Source: Runella rosea (GTDB lineage Bacteria; Bacteroidota; Bacteroidia; Cytophagales; Spirosomataceae). Taken from it: DNA of 64,000 bases. Where the stretch lies: NCBI RefSeq assembly GCF_003325355.1, contig NZ_CP030850.1, forward strand, positions 1,240,001 through 1,304,000, read 5' to 3'. Made by a program: the position numbers and the translations under genes. Shown here piece after piece: positions 8,342-17,577 of this stretch; position 1 is the first letter of the stretch, and every line of letters starts with the position of its first letter. The notes under the pieces were generated by a model. That model ran no database searches and was not told the DNA's origin. It worked only from the letters and a program-made list of their open reading frames with translations.

Positions 8342-11300
8342 CTAGAATCCAAAAGTCAAGTTAAATCCTAAACTCCGTGAGTTGGGCAACTCGCCATAAG
8401 CAAATCCCTGACGGTTTCCACCAAAACGGTCTACTTCTGGATCGATGTGGGTGTGGTTGCTAAACAAAATCGCCAAGTTGCGACCTACCACCGAGAATTT
8501 CACGGTACGAATCATGTATTTTTTCAACAATGCTTCAGGAATACTGTATCCTAGCGTCATTTCGCGCAGTTTTACGTAGCTTCCGTCATAAATAACAGCT
8601 TCGTGATAGCGGCGTGGGTTGTTATAACCATATAATTGGTTGGCAGCCACGATGATGTCGTTTGGCGCATAAACAGCTGAACCATCAGCGTTTGTGCTTA
8701 CCACCTTCACCCCTTTTCCGATGATACCCTCTTCACGACCCACGGCCGTTTCTTCGTACTGACCTGTCCAGCGGGCGGTTCCAGTACCTTCATCAAAGAA
8801 GTCTCCGCCCATCCGTACATCGATCAAAGCCGAGAGTGAAACGCCTTTGTACGTAAAGGTGTTGCTCAAACCACCCGTCCATTTAGGCTGAATATTGCCC
8901 AAAATACGTGGTGTAGTGGATACAACCGGTAAGCCGTTGCTGTAGATAATCTGGCCATCGGGGCTGCGTTCAAACCCAATACCAAATAGGGTACCATAAG
9001 CCTCTCCTACGCGTGCCTCGGAGTTAAGACCGCGTTGTTGGTGCAAAATCAGGGTGGTTAATCCGTCGGCCAAGGCAATTACTTTGTTTCGGTTACGGGC
9101 ATAATTGACCGCCACATCCCAAGTAAAGCCGTTAGCTGCTTTGAAAGGAGTACCACTCAATACAATTTCCAATCCTTTGTTTTCAATTTCTCCCGCGTTG
9201 AGAATACGATTGTTGTATCCACTTGCTTTTGAAATTTCTACACCGAGGATTTGGTTGCGTGAAGTTTGGTTATAGTAAGTAAGGTCTAAGCCAACTTTGC
9301 CGCGCAAAAAGCGTAAATCCATGCCAAACTCAATACCTGTCGTAATTTCAGGCTTCAAGCCCGAGTTAGGAATCGTGACGTTTTCGAAATACTGCGGCGT
9401 AGATCCGTTCCACGCACCACCTGAACGGTACACCTGATTCAACTGGTAAGGACGGGCGTCGTTTCCAACTTGCGCCCAGCTAGCACGTACTTTACCGAAA
9501 GTCAGGATAGAACTCTGAATATTGAGCAAATCGGTAAACACTGCACTCACTGAAGCCGAAGGATAGAAATAAGAACGAGCATCGGCTGGCAACGTACTTG
9601 ACCAGTCATTACGAGCCGTCAAGTCTAGGAATAATGCGTTGCGCCAACCCACCTGAAAAGTTCCAAAAAGTGACTGCATTTCGGTTTTTTCAATCCGACT
9701 TTCTACCGTATTAAGGCTTGGTACAGAGTTTGAGAGGTTGTATAGACCGTCAACAACTAATTCACCTACCCGAGTAAAGTTACGCTTATAGTAATTTTGA
9801 CGAAGAATTCCTCCGAATTGTGAAGTAATTGAAATGTCTTTTGCAACTGTTTTATTGAACGTCAAGATAGCGTCTGAGTTGGTTTCCTGTGCCCGCAATA
9901 CTTCTTCTGAATATTGGCCTGGCGTACGGTTTCCGTTACGGACACGCTCAAAGTTAATAATATTGATACGCGTATCTGACCAGAAATCCGTTCCTGAACG
10001 AGCCATCAGGCTCAAAAAGGGCGCAATTTTATAGTTCAACGCAATGTTACCAACCAAACGGTCCTTCACGTTTCCAAGCGGCAACTTATCGTTTATGTAG
10101 AAAGGATTCGTAAAGAATGTATGCTGCCAGTTTGGCGGATCACTATCTGGCAAACGCCCAGGAAGTGCCCGTTGAATGTGCGTAGCGGTATAATCTTCGT
10201 AGTTTTTGTGCTGCTCCCACGATACGTGGCGGTGCGACCAAATAAACTGCTGGCCTTCCTGATAGCCACGGTTTTTAGAACCCGATTTGATGTATTCGGC
10301 CGAAAGTGTTACGTTAAGTTTAGGGGTAAAGTTATAGCCTGTATTGAGTTTGAAGTTATTGCGGTAAAAATCGTTGCTGCGCATAATCCCCTCTTGGCCC
10401 ATACGACCAATTGAAAGGCGGAAATTACCTTTATCGTTTCCGCCCGAAAGCGCTACGTTATTGGTACGCGTCTGACCTGTTTCCCAGTATTCTTCCCAGT
10501 TGTTGGGTTGAGGCGTAAGTGGTGCCACTTGAGTACCCGACCACCAATGACGAACCAACCGGCCGTCTAAAGGTGCGCCCCAGCTTTCGTCCGTACCATC
10601 CGTACCAAACAAAGGAGCTGTAGGACCGTATGCAGCGCGGTACTGAGGGATTGCATCGCCCGTGATGGCACCCGACCAACCATCTGAGTACCAAGTGCGG
10701 TAGCCATTACCACCACCGTACATATCCTGAAAATCAGGCTTTACCAAAGGACGTTCGAAGGTAATATTAGAGTTTACTTCCACGCCAATTCCTTTAGTAC
10801 CAGCGCCATTTTTGGTCGTAATCAAAATAACCCCGTTGGCCGCCCGTGAGCCGTATAGCGCGGCAGCATTGGGCCCTTTCAATACGCTGATATCTTTAAT
10901 GTTGTCAGGACTCACTTCCGACAGACCACCCCCGAATTGCTTTTCGCCACTGGTCATTGAGTTGGATGTACTTTGGTCGATAGGTACCCCGTCAATAACA
11001 ACCAAGGGTTGGTTATTTCCCGATACCGAAGACGCGCCCCGAATCTGTACCGTTGAACCGCTACCCGGCCCACCGTTACTCTGAACACGTACACCAGCTA
11101 CCCGACCAGCAAGGTTGTTCACAATGTTGTTGGAGCGTGCCTCCACAAGTTGCGAACCTTTTACTTCCTGTACCGTGTAGCCTAAAGCTTTCTTTTCTTT
11201 TTCAATACCAAAAGCCGTAACTACCACTTCCTGAAGTGCTTTGACATCAGGCAACATTTCGATTGTTATGGTAGAGCGAGCGCCCACGGGTACTTCTTGT

Positions 11301-11530
11301 ATTCCATAACCGATAAAACTGAATACCAATACAGCGTTGTCGTCAGGAACCGCTATCTTAAACGTACCTGTTCCATCAGTTGCAACACCCGTCCGTGAAC
11401 CTTTGAGAAGAACGTTTACCCCTGGTAAAACACCTTCATCTTTGGAAGTTACTGTACCTGTGACCATCCGCTGGGCATATCCTGCCCAGCTTATTGCCAA
11501 CAGAGCAGAAAATAGTAGAAGTCTTTTCAT
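8342..11530 (-). CDS. SusC/RagA-family TonB-linked outer-membrane transporter
   Basis: A 1062-residue protein from ATG 11530, where MKRLLLFSALLAISWAGYAQ is a good signal peptide; the frame extends 14 residues further upstream without one. Order of parts: carboxypeptidase-regulatory-like domain (VTGTVTSKDEGVLPGVNVLL) to about residue 95, a TonB box-like stretch (LQEVVVTAFGIEKEKKALGY), plug (VAGVRVQSNGGPGSGSTVQI; GPNAAALYGSRAANGVILIT) and a 22-strand-type barrel ending in the aromatic LGFNLTFGF. It lacks an N-terminal STN domain, so unlike the SusC at 56463 it is not expected to signal through FecR. It starts the leftward operon and pairs with the SusD downstream. Confidence 0.95.
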   Translation of the reverse strand: MKRLLLFSALLAISWAGYAQRMVTGTVTSKDEGVLPGVNVLLKGSRTGVATDGTGTFKIAVPDDNAVLVFSFIGYGIQEVPVGARSTITIEMLPDVKALQEVVVTAFGIEKEKKALGYTVQEVKGSQLVEARSNNIVNNLAGRVAGVRVQSNGGPGSGSTVQIRGASSVSGNNQPLVVIDGVPIDQSTSNSMTSGEKQFGGGLSEVSPDNIKDISVLKGPNAAALYGSRAANGVILITTKNGAGTKGIGVEVNSNITFERPLVKPDFQDMYGGGNGYRTWYSDGWSGAITGDAIPQYRAAYGPTAPLFGTDGTDESWGAPLDGRLVRHWWSGTQVAPLTPQPNNWEEYWETGQTRTNNVALSGGNDKGNFRLSIGRMGQEGIMRSNDFYRNNFKLNTGYNFTPKLNVTLSAEYIKSGSKNRGYQEGQQFIWSHRHVSWEQHKNYEDYTATHIQRALPGRLPDSDPPNWQHTFFTNPFYINDKLPLGNVKDRLVGNIALNYKIAPFLSLMARSGTDFWSDTRINIINFERVRNGNRTPGQYSEEVLRAQETNSDAILTFNKTVAKDISITSQFGGILRQNYYKRNFTRVGELVVDGLYNLSNSVPSLNTVESRIEKTEMQSLFGTFQVGWRNALFLDLTARNDWSSTLPADARSYFYPSASVSAVFTDLLNIQSSILTFGKVRASWAQVGNDARPYQLNQVYRSGGAWNGSTPQYFENVTIPNSGLKPEITTGIEFGMDLRFLRGKVGLDLTYYNQTSRNQILGVEISKASGYNNRILNAGEIENKGLEIVLSGTPFKAANGFTWDVAVNYARNRNKVIALADGLTTLILHQQRGLNSEARVGEAYGTLFGIGFERSPDGQIIYSNGLPVVSTTPRILGNIQPKWTGGLSNTFTYKGVSLSALIDVRMGGDFFDEGTGTARWTGQYEETAVGREEGIIGKGVKVVSTNADGSAVYAPNDIIVAANQLYGYNNPRRYHEAVIYDGSYVKLREMTLGYSIPEALLKKYMIRTVKFSVVGRNLAILFSNHTHIDPEVDRFGGNRQGFAYGELPNSRSLGFNLTFGF

Positions 11531-12373
11531 CTGGTAATAGTTTTGGTTGATTAGTGTTAGTAATAATTGCACTTCACGCTACGCACCGACCGTACCGAAT
11601 TTGCCGGTACAGGCCGCATAAGCACCCACAATCGTTACAGTCGGGCAAGCGTGGCCAAGCAAGAGGACATTCCCTCCTTTATCGTTTAAGAAATCAATAA
11701 CGGCAGGTTGATGTGCAGTTACGTTCTTTTTAATTATGACAGTTTTTTTAAATGTGTTTAGGTTAAGATTTGGCAGCAGCTTTTGAGGGCAGACACCGTT
11801 TCGAGCTAAGAGTTATTCTTCTTTAGAGTTCTTTATCTCGAATTAATATTCCTCTACAAGTGCGGCTAAAGAAGAATATTAATAAGTAGTAAATTGTACT
11901 TTTTTTGTAAATATGATTCGAAAGTATGTCGTTGATTACAAATTACCAAACGTATACTCCATATTTTTTTGTTTTTCTTCAATTTTATAAGAAAATAACA
12001 ATTATTTCTTAGATTATACAAAATATTATTTTACTTTTTGACCAAAACACCCTACTTAATTAAATTACTTATAAAAATTACTTACTTTTATTTTTTAACG
12101 CAAAATGTTTAATTTTTGATTAATTCATTTTATTTAGTTCTATTTTTATGTATTTTTGTTCATAATATTGATTTTTACTATATTTTTTGTTTGTTTACAT
12201 ATCATAAAAATGTTGTTAAAAATTATCTTTTTCTAATTTTTAACGATTATCAATAAGTTAAACTAAGTTGCAACAATTACACTTTATCTTTATACCAAAT
12301 TGCTCATCGTTGCCAAGCGAGAACAATCATTTTCCTCCCTGCAAACAAACCGTTCATCTTATCCATTACTCCT
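11531..12373. other. AT-rich divergent intergenic/promoter region
   Basis: 843 bp separating leftward SusC from the rightward aminotransferase. No credible ORF. The part from about 11,900 to 12,290 is extremely AT-rich with long T and A runs, and a 13-bp inverted repeat lies at 11814-11878. Both divergent promoters must lie here. I could not fix a convincing TTTG/TAnnTTTG promoter pair by eye. Confidence 0.6.
11814..11878. promoter_or_regulatory. 13-bp perfect inverted repeat, candidate operator
   Basis: TATTCTTCTTTAG (11814-11826) is exactly repeated in inverted orientation as CTAAAGAAGAATA (11866-11878) with a 39-bp spacer. It lies about 285 bp upstream of the SusC start, within the shared control region. 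It could be a regulator binding site or a structure in the SusC leader RNA. Confidence 0.4.
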
Positions 12374-13555
12374 ATGTCATCAAATCTCAACCGTCGTGAT
12401 TGGCTCAAGTCAGGATTACTTGCTTCTGCTGGTTTAACCATTGGACAAACAAATCCCGTCAACGCCGCCCCTGCCCTTACCCAGGGAAGCTTTGATGTTT
12501 ATGCAGAACGTGAACTAGAATTGGCGCACGAAGCGATGCTGGCAGCTGCTCCGCAAATCAAAGCCCGGCTTTCTTCCAACGAAAATCCATGGGGTCCGTC
12601 TACTGCGGCTATCAAGGCCATTTCCGACACCGCCCCCAAGTCTTTTCTATATGCGGGACCAGTTACGATGGAATTGCGTAAAGCAATTGCTGAAATGAAC
12701 GGTGTTTCTCCCGACCAGGTATTGTTGGGTGCGGGTTCTTCCGAGCTCCTCATGGCAAGTCTGCTGATGGCAGGGGCGAAGGGAAAAGTAATGATGGCGG
12801 AAACCTGCTACATCTCAGGCCGCGATGCTCGTGAGGACGGCGCCACCATGCCCACAATAAAAGTCCCGTTGACCAAAGACTATCAATATGATTTGGACGC
12901 CATGGCTACGCGCTTAAGTGCGGATACAAGTTTGATTTATATCTGTAATCCAAACAATCCTACGGGAGTAATGCTGCCTTCGGCAAAGCTGAGCTCATTC
13001 TGTGACGCTGCTTCGCCAAAATCAACCGTATTGGTCGATGAAGCCTACATTGATTACGCGCCTACCCCCGCCACTGACAGCATGGTTGAGCATGTTCGCA
13101 AAGGTCAAAATGTATTAATCCTGAGAACACTTTCTAAACTCCACGGCTTTGCAGGGCTCCGAATCGGCTACGCGCTCGGTCAACCTTCTACCTTAAAAGA
13201 ATTACGCAAGTATTGTTCGGGTGGCTTTACCGTTTCAACTACTTCAGCCGCGGCGGCGATTGCGAGCTTCAAAGACAAGGCATTTCAGGAAATGGTATTG
13301 AAAAATACCGCAGAGTCGAAAAAATTCCTTTATGATACGCTCAAGTCGATGGATTACACTTATTTACCTTCGTCGGCCAACTTTGTTTTGTTCCCCATCA
13401 AAGTGAAAGGGCAGGTATTGCTTCAAAAAATGATGGCTGAAGGCGTAAGTGTGCGCAGTTGGTTCTTTGACCAACAGGACTGGTGCCGCGTAAGTATTGG
13501 AACCATGGACGAAATGAAAGCATTTAAAGAGGCATTTGCCAAATCTGTCAGCTAA
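12374..13555 (+). CDS. Tat-exported HisC-like PLP-dependent aminotransferase (second copy)
   Basis: A 393-residue paralogue of the enzyme at 5572-6753, identical in length and motif order. It has a twin-arginine leader (LNRRDWLKSGLLASAG), ARLSSNENPWGPS, GAGSSELLMASLL, IYICNPNNPTGVM, VDEAYIDYAP, the PLP Lys in LRTLSKLHGFAGLRIGY, and WCRVSIGTMDE near the C-terminus. The divergence is substantial, so this is an old duplication or two related substrates. It is transcribed away from the SusC operon and followed after 10 bp by a secreted Hint-domain protein. Predicted location is the periplasm, folded before export. The reaction is transamination of an unknown amino acid. Confidence 0.88.
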   Translation: MSSNLNRRDWLKSGLLASAGLTIGQTNPVNAAPALTQGSFDVYAERELELAHEAMLAAAPQIKARLSSNENPWGPSTAAIKAISDTAPKSFLYAGPVTMELRKAIAEMNGVSPDQVLLGAGSSELLMASLLMAGAKGKVMMAETCYISGRDAREDGATMPTIKVPLTKDYQYDLDAMATRLSADTSLIYICNPNNPTGVMLPSAKLSSFCDAASPKSTVLVDEAYIDYAPTPATDSMVEHVRKGQNVLILRTLSKLHGFAGLRIGYALGQPSTLKELRKYCSGGFTVSTTSAAAAIASFKDKAFQEMVLKNTAESKKFLYDTLKSMDYTYLPSSANFVLFPIKVKGQVLLQKMMAEGVSVRSWFFDQQDWCRVSIGTMDEMKAFKEAFAKSVS

Positions 13556-13565
13556 TCCCTCTGCG

Positions 13566-14495
13566 ATGAAATTCATTTTTATTTTATACCTAGCAGCTTG
13601 TACAAGTGTATTTGCCCAAAGCAACATGCGCGCCATTACGCTGGACGAGTACGCCAAAGTCAAAGCACTTCCCCTTAAAAGTGTGGAGAAACATACGTAC
13701 ATCCGCGAAAAAGGCTACGTTTTTGACCGCCCCGAAGGAGCCGACGGACTGTTTGAATTCAATTTGAATGATGGTATCGAACGAAAAATTTATTTGTATA
13801 AAATTTCGGAAGGAGCCGCCATGAACGGGATTGGGACACTAGCCGTATTTAGCGGGCAGGGCAAACAAATCAAATTGTACATTCCCAATCAACTTGCCCC
13901 CAAAGAGGTTTGGAATCAATACATGAGCGATTTAAAGGTTGGAAATACCATGGCAAATGGTTTTGCGGTTTGTGTAGCCTACATGTTGTCTCAACTTAAA
14001 ACCGAAAGTGCCCCTGACTCCACTTCGACCGAAGAGAAAGACCCCAACGATTTTTGTTTTCCCGCAGAAACTTTCGTCAATTTAGCCGACGGAAGCGAAA
14101 AGCCTATTTCAACTATTTTAGAAGGAGAAATGCTATCGGGCATTTTTCAGGGAAAAGTAACCCGCATTGAGACCCACGTAGGTAGCTTTCAACTCACTCG
14201 GCTACTCATTAAACCGCACGGACAAGCATGGGTAAGCGCCAAAGTGCGCGATGGCCTGATTGCGCTAGAAGCAACCGCCACGCACCCGCTTCTGACCTTA
14301 ACTGGACGAAAAAAAATCAGTCAACTCCGCGTCGGCGATTGGGTTTTTGTGAGGGATGCTGTGTCTGGTCGTTTTGTCACGGCCGAAATTAGCGTTATTC
14401 AACACGCAGTGCGTAACGTAACTCACGTCTACAATTTACGTACTGAAAGCGGGACGTATGAAACCGAAAGTATCATTGCACTCGACAAAAACTGA
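13566..14495 (+). CDS. secreted protein with C-terminal Hint (hedgehog/intein) domain
   Basis: A 309-residue protein from ATG 13566, which opens a signal peptide MKFIFILYLAACTSVFAQ; the longer frame overlaps the upstream gene. Residues about 19-145 are a domain I do not recognise, followed by an acidic Ser/Thr linker. From Cys164 the protein looks like a Hint fold: CFPAETFVNLADGSEKPI (block A), EATATHPLLTLTGRKKISQLRVGDWVFV (TxxH block B and following), and VTHVYNLRTESGTYETE (block F). The last residue is Asn309, with nothing after it, so there is no C-extein. Hint domains self-cleave at the Cys by N-to-S acyl shift. It is probably co-transcribed with the aminotransferase 10 bp upstream. Confidence 0.8.
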   Translation: MKFIFILYLAACTSVFAQSNMRAITLDEYAKVKALPLKSVEKHTYIREKGYVFDRPEGADGLFEFNLNDGIERKIYLYKISEGAAMNGIGTLAVFSGQGKQIKLYIPNQLAPKEVWNQYMSDLKVGNTMANGFAVCVAYMLSQLKTESAPDSTSTEEKDPNDFCFPAETFVNLADGSEKPISTILEGEMLSGIFQGKVTRIETHVGSFQLTRLLIKPHGQAWVSAKVRDGLIALEATATHPLLTLTGRKKISQLRVGDWVFVRDAVSGRFVTAEISVIQHAVRNVTHVYNLRTESGTYETESIIALDKN

Positions 14496-14523
14496 TTACA
14501 CTAAACCCTTCAATTATAAATGC

Positions 14524-14549
14524 AAGCCCCGCCCATGTGCGGGGTTTTT
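14524..14549 (+). terminator. intrinsic terminator after the Hint gene
   Basis: AAGCCCCGC, 6-nt loop, GCGGGGTTT stem followed by a T-run ending at 14549, 29 bp after the stop codon. Classic rho-independent form for rightward transcription. Confidence 0.9.
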
Positions 14550-14710
14550 GTTTGCACTCCTAGAAGGCAATGACCTCTTCTTTTGTATTTAAATACTTTT
14601 TCGTTTAATTTTCGTAGGTTTGAGTATACATTATTTTTCTAATATTTAGCCGTTAGAAATTCCTATGAACCAATCTATCGGCTTATCTTCATTACCAATA
14701 ACACTCTACC

Positions 14711-17503
14711 ATGAGAATTGCTTTACTTCTTTGTTTTTTTGCATTTATTACCTCCGTCCATGGTCAACCCGCTGGTTTTCAAAGTCAACTAAAAGTGAAA
14801 GGAGCCAATGGCGACCTTGTAGGAATGGTAGGAGTGGTTTTTGATCAAGTGGGGCAAATGTACACTTGGGAAAAAAACGGAAAAGTTTGGGCCATCCGCT
14901 TTGATGCCAACGGAAACACTCAAAAATACTTACTACTTGACATTAACTATGAGGTACTGAGTAACAACGATTTAGGTCTAGTCTCCGTCGTTCTCCATCC
15001 TGATTTCCTCACCAACGGTTATATCTATTTAATGTATGCCGTAAACCGAACTTATTTATTAACGGGAATAAACGGAAATGATGGCTCCGACCAAACAGGT
15101 TCAATCGTACGCGTAACGCGCTACAAAGCCAATGTAAACGCTGCTCCTAGCTTTACGGCACTTGTCAACAACAGTCGTTTGGTGCTACTGGGCACCACCC
15201 CTTCCGATGGCATTCCCATCATTTGGAACAACCACGGAGGGGGTTGTATGGTATTTGGCGAGGACGGAACGCTGATGATTTCGACGGGCGACGGTGCCTA
15301 CGCGGGAGTGTATGACCGAGGAAACGAGGGGAATTTCCAACAAGCCATTGATGCCGGGGTGATTACTCAAGCTCTCAATATTGGGGCTTATCGCTCTCAG
15401 GTTGACAACTCTCACAACGGAAAAATATTACGAATTGATCCCGAAACGGGCAATGGCGTTCCTTCCAACCCATTGTATGACCCAAGTACACCACGAGCCG
15501 CCATTTCGAGAATGTGGGCAAAAGGATTACGAAATCCTTTCCGAATGACATTGGTCCCCAATACTGGTAGTCACAACCCCGAAGACGGCGACCCTGGGGT
15601 GCTGGTCGTAGGAGACGTTGGTAATTTTTCGCGGGAAGAAATTAATACCGTAACGGCCCCAAATCAGAACTTTGGATGGCCGCGTTATGAAGGTTTAGAG
15701 CGGGAAAATACTCCATGGAATAGCCCACTCTACGCGCCTACCACGCACCGAAAACCCATTTTGGAGTACCGTTCGCTCGCAACCGATGCCAATGTATACC
15801 TTAATCAAATGACTAAAATTCAGATTGGCTCGGCGCAGTTTCCCTACAGCGGCCCTACTTTTTCGGGAGCATCTACCATGGGTGGTGTTTTCTACACTGG
15901 CACTAAATATCCGGCAGCTTACCAAAATGCATTGTTCATGGCCGATTTCGATGGGAAATGGATACGCGTATTAAAGCTAAATGCCAACCATGACCCCGTG
16001 AGTATCAGTCACTTTATGACCGCTTCCCAAAAAGTAGTTCATTTGGCCTATAACGAGGTGGACGAAAGTATCTATTATATCACCGGGGTATCTGAAAGCA
16101 CCAACCCCTGCGACGAAGTCAGAAAGCTGCATTACAGCCTCTCAAACCTCCCGCCCGTAGCCAAGATTGAGACCGATGTCAACAGCGGTTTAGCACCTTT
16201 ACCCGTTGCTTTTACTGCCTTAAAATCCTATGACCCCGAAGGGACTTCCCTCACCTACGAATGGCGCATCAACGACGCTCCCCCCTTCAGTACTGGTTTG
16301 GCTCCGCATTATTTATTTAATCCTCCAACCAACGGACGACAGAAATACAAAGTTAAATTGACCGTGAGAGATACAAATGGTACAGGACTAAGTAGCAGCG
16401 ACTCTACTTACATCTATATTAACAGCACTCCGCCAGTCATCAATAGTAGTAGCCTTGATACCATTAGTGGGGTTTCTGCATCGGTAGACTACCCTCTATC
16501 CTTATCGGCAGTGGTTTCTGATGGGCAAAGCCCCGCTGATAGCCTTAAACTAAGTTGGACTGTGGCGTTGGTCCATAATGGACATGAGCACCGAAACCCT
16601 GTTCTTGTAGGAAATTCAATCAATACAGTACTCGACGGCACGCCCTGTGAAGTCGGAGATGCCACTTATTTCTACCGAGTTTATTTAACCGTTACCGACC
16701 CCGATGGTTTATCTACCAACTTTTATAAAAACATTCCCGTTAACTGTCCGGGAATGCCTCAAAGCATTAGCTTCACCACGATTCCCAATCAATCAATAAC
16801 CCTTAACACAAGCGCCAATGTCTCGTTATCGGCTACGGCAAGCTCTGGCCTCACCCCTATCCATTTTTTTAGTAGTTCAGGACCCGCCTACGTTATCGGC
16901 AACATTTTGACACTCACGGGAGCACCTGGCCAAGTGACCGTCAGGGCTGTGCAGCACGGAGATGCCAATTACCGACCTGCCATACCTGTGGAGCAAACGT
17001 TTGATGTAAATCGAAGCATTACACCCTATGCTGTTCAATTTACTGGCATTGGTACAAAAGCGGCATCTTCACCTCCATTCATGCTTTCGGCAAGCAGCAG
17101 CCCTACCAACGAAACCATCGAGTACCTGCTTATTTCAGGCCCAGCAACCCTTTCTGGCAACACCATGACGCTCACTGGGCAGGGCGGAACAGTCAGGATA
17201 AGAGCCTTTTTTAAAGGAAGCTATGCAAAAAATGGGGCGTTTACTGACCAAACCTTCGAAGTAGTCTGCCCAACACAATACACCCTTAATAGTCCAATCG
17301 CCAACGGTCAAAGTGTATCCTTAGAAGCTTCCGAATCGATTACGGCCGTCAATACGATTGCATCAGGTGCCACAGTAGCCTACCAAGCAGGAAATTCTGT
17401 TTCTCTCAATGCGGGCTTCAAAGCCGAACAGGGAAGTACATTTCAAGTACAAATTGCGGGATGCACGCCCATCGCTCCTTCTGCTACCAATTCACAGAAA
17501 TAA
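14711..17503 (+). CDS. secreted glucose/sorbosone dehydrogenase-like protein with PKD and 3-coathanger domains
   Basis: A 930-residue exported protein (MRIALLLCFFAFITSVHGQ). Residues about 25-460 match the PQQ-type GSDH beta-propeller (GLVSVVLHPDF, NNHGGGCMVFGEDGTLMIS, NSHNGKILRIDPETGNG, WAKGLRNPFRMTL, FGWPRYEGLE, MADFDGKWIRVL), predicting oxidation of sugars or related alcohols in the periplasm or outside the cell. A PKD-like domain follows (PPVAKIETDVNSGLAPLPVAF), then two Ig-like repeats with FTTIPNQSITL and FTGIGTKAASS. The C-terminal 60 residues (LEASESITAVNTIASGATV, VSLNAGFKAEQGSTFQVQI) are the 3-coathanger stack domain of secreted Bacteroidota proteins. A TAGGTTTG box at 14615-14622 fits the phylum -7 consensus, but no clear -33 element is seen. 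Confidence 0.85.
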   Translation: MRIALLLCFFAFITSVHGQPAGFQSQLKVKGANGDLVGMVGVVFDQVGQMYTWEKNGKVWAIRFDANGNTQKYLLLDINYEVLSNNDLGLVSVVLHPDFLTNGYIYLMYAVNRTYLLTGINGNDGSDQTGSIVRVTRYKANVNAAPSFTALVNNSRLVLLGTTPSDGIPIIWNNHGGGCMVFGEDGTLMISTGDGAYAGVYDRGNEGNFQQAIDAGVITQALNIGAYRSQVDNSHNGKILRIDPETGNGVPSNPLYDPSTPRAAISRMWAKGLRNPFRMTLVPNTGSHNPEDGDPGVLVVGDVGNFSREEINTVTAPNQNFGWPRYEGLERENTPWNSPLYAPTTHRKPILEYRSLATDANVYLNQMTKIQIGSAQFPYSGPTFSGASTMGGVFYTGTKYPAAYQNALFMADFDGKWIRVLKLNANHDPVSISHFMTASQKVVHLAYNEVDESIYYITGVSESTNPCDEVRKLHYSLSNLPPVAKIETDVNSGLAPLPVAFTALKSYDPEGTSLTYEWRINDAPPFSTGLAPHYLFNPPTNGRQKYKVKLTVRDTNGTGLSSSDSTYIYINSTPPVINSSSLDTISGVSASVDYPLSLSAVVSDGQSPADSLKLSWTVALVHNGHEHRNPVLVGNSINTVLDGTPCEVGDATYFYRVYLTVTDPDGLSTNFYKNIPVNCPGMPQSISFTTIPNQSITLNTSANVSLSATASSGLTPIHFFSSSGPAYVIGNILTLTGAPGQVTVRAVQHGDANYRPAIPVEQTFDVNRSITPYAVQFTGIGTKAASSPPFMLSASSSPTNETIEYLLISGPATLSGNTMTLTGQGGTVRIRAFFKGSYAKNGAFTDQTFEVVCPTQYTLNSPIANGQSVSLEASESITAVNTIASGATVAYQAGNSVSLNAGFKAEQGSTFQVQIAGCTPIAPSATNSQK

Positions 17504-17524
17504 GCAATAGCTACTTATAAACAC

Positions 17525-17555
17525 GAAAGCCTGTCAAGTGACTTGACAGGCTTTC
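17525..17555. terminator. bidirectional hairpin terminator
   Basis: Perfect palindrome GAAAGCCTGTCAAGT / ACTTGACAGGCTTTC with a single central base, between convergent genes ending at 17503 and 17578. Only short A/T tracts flank it, so it is weak by U-tract but very stable by stem. Confidence 0.75.
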
Positions 17556-17577
17556 ATGTATGAATAAAAATGACCTA

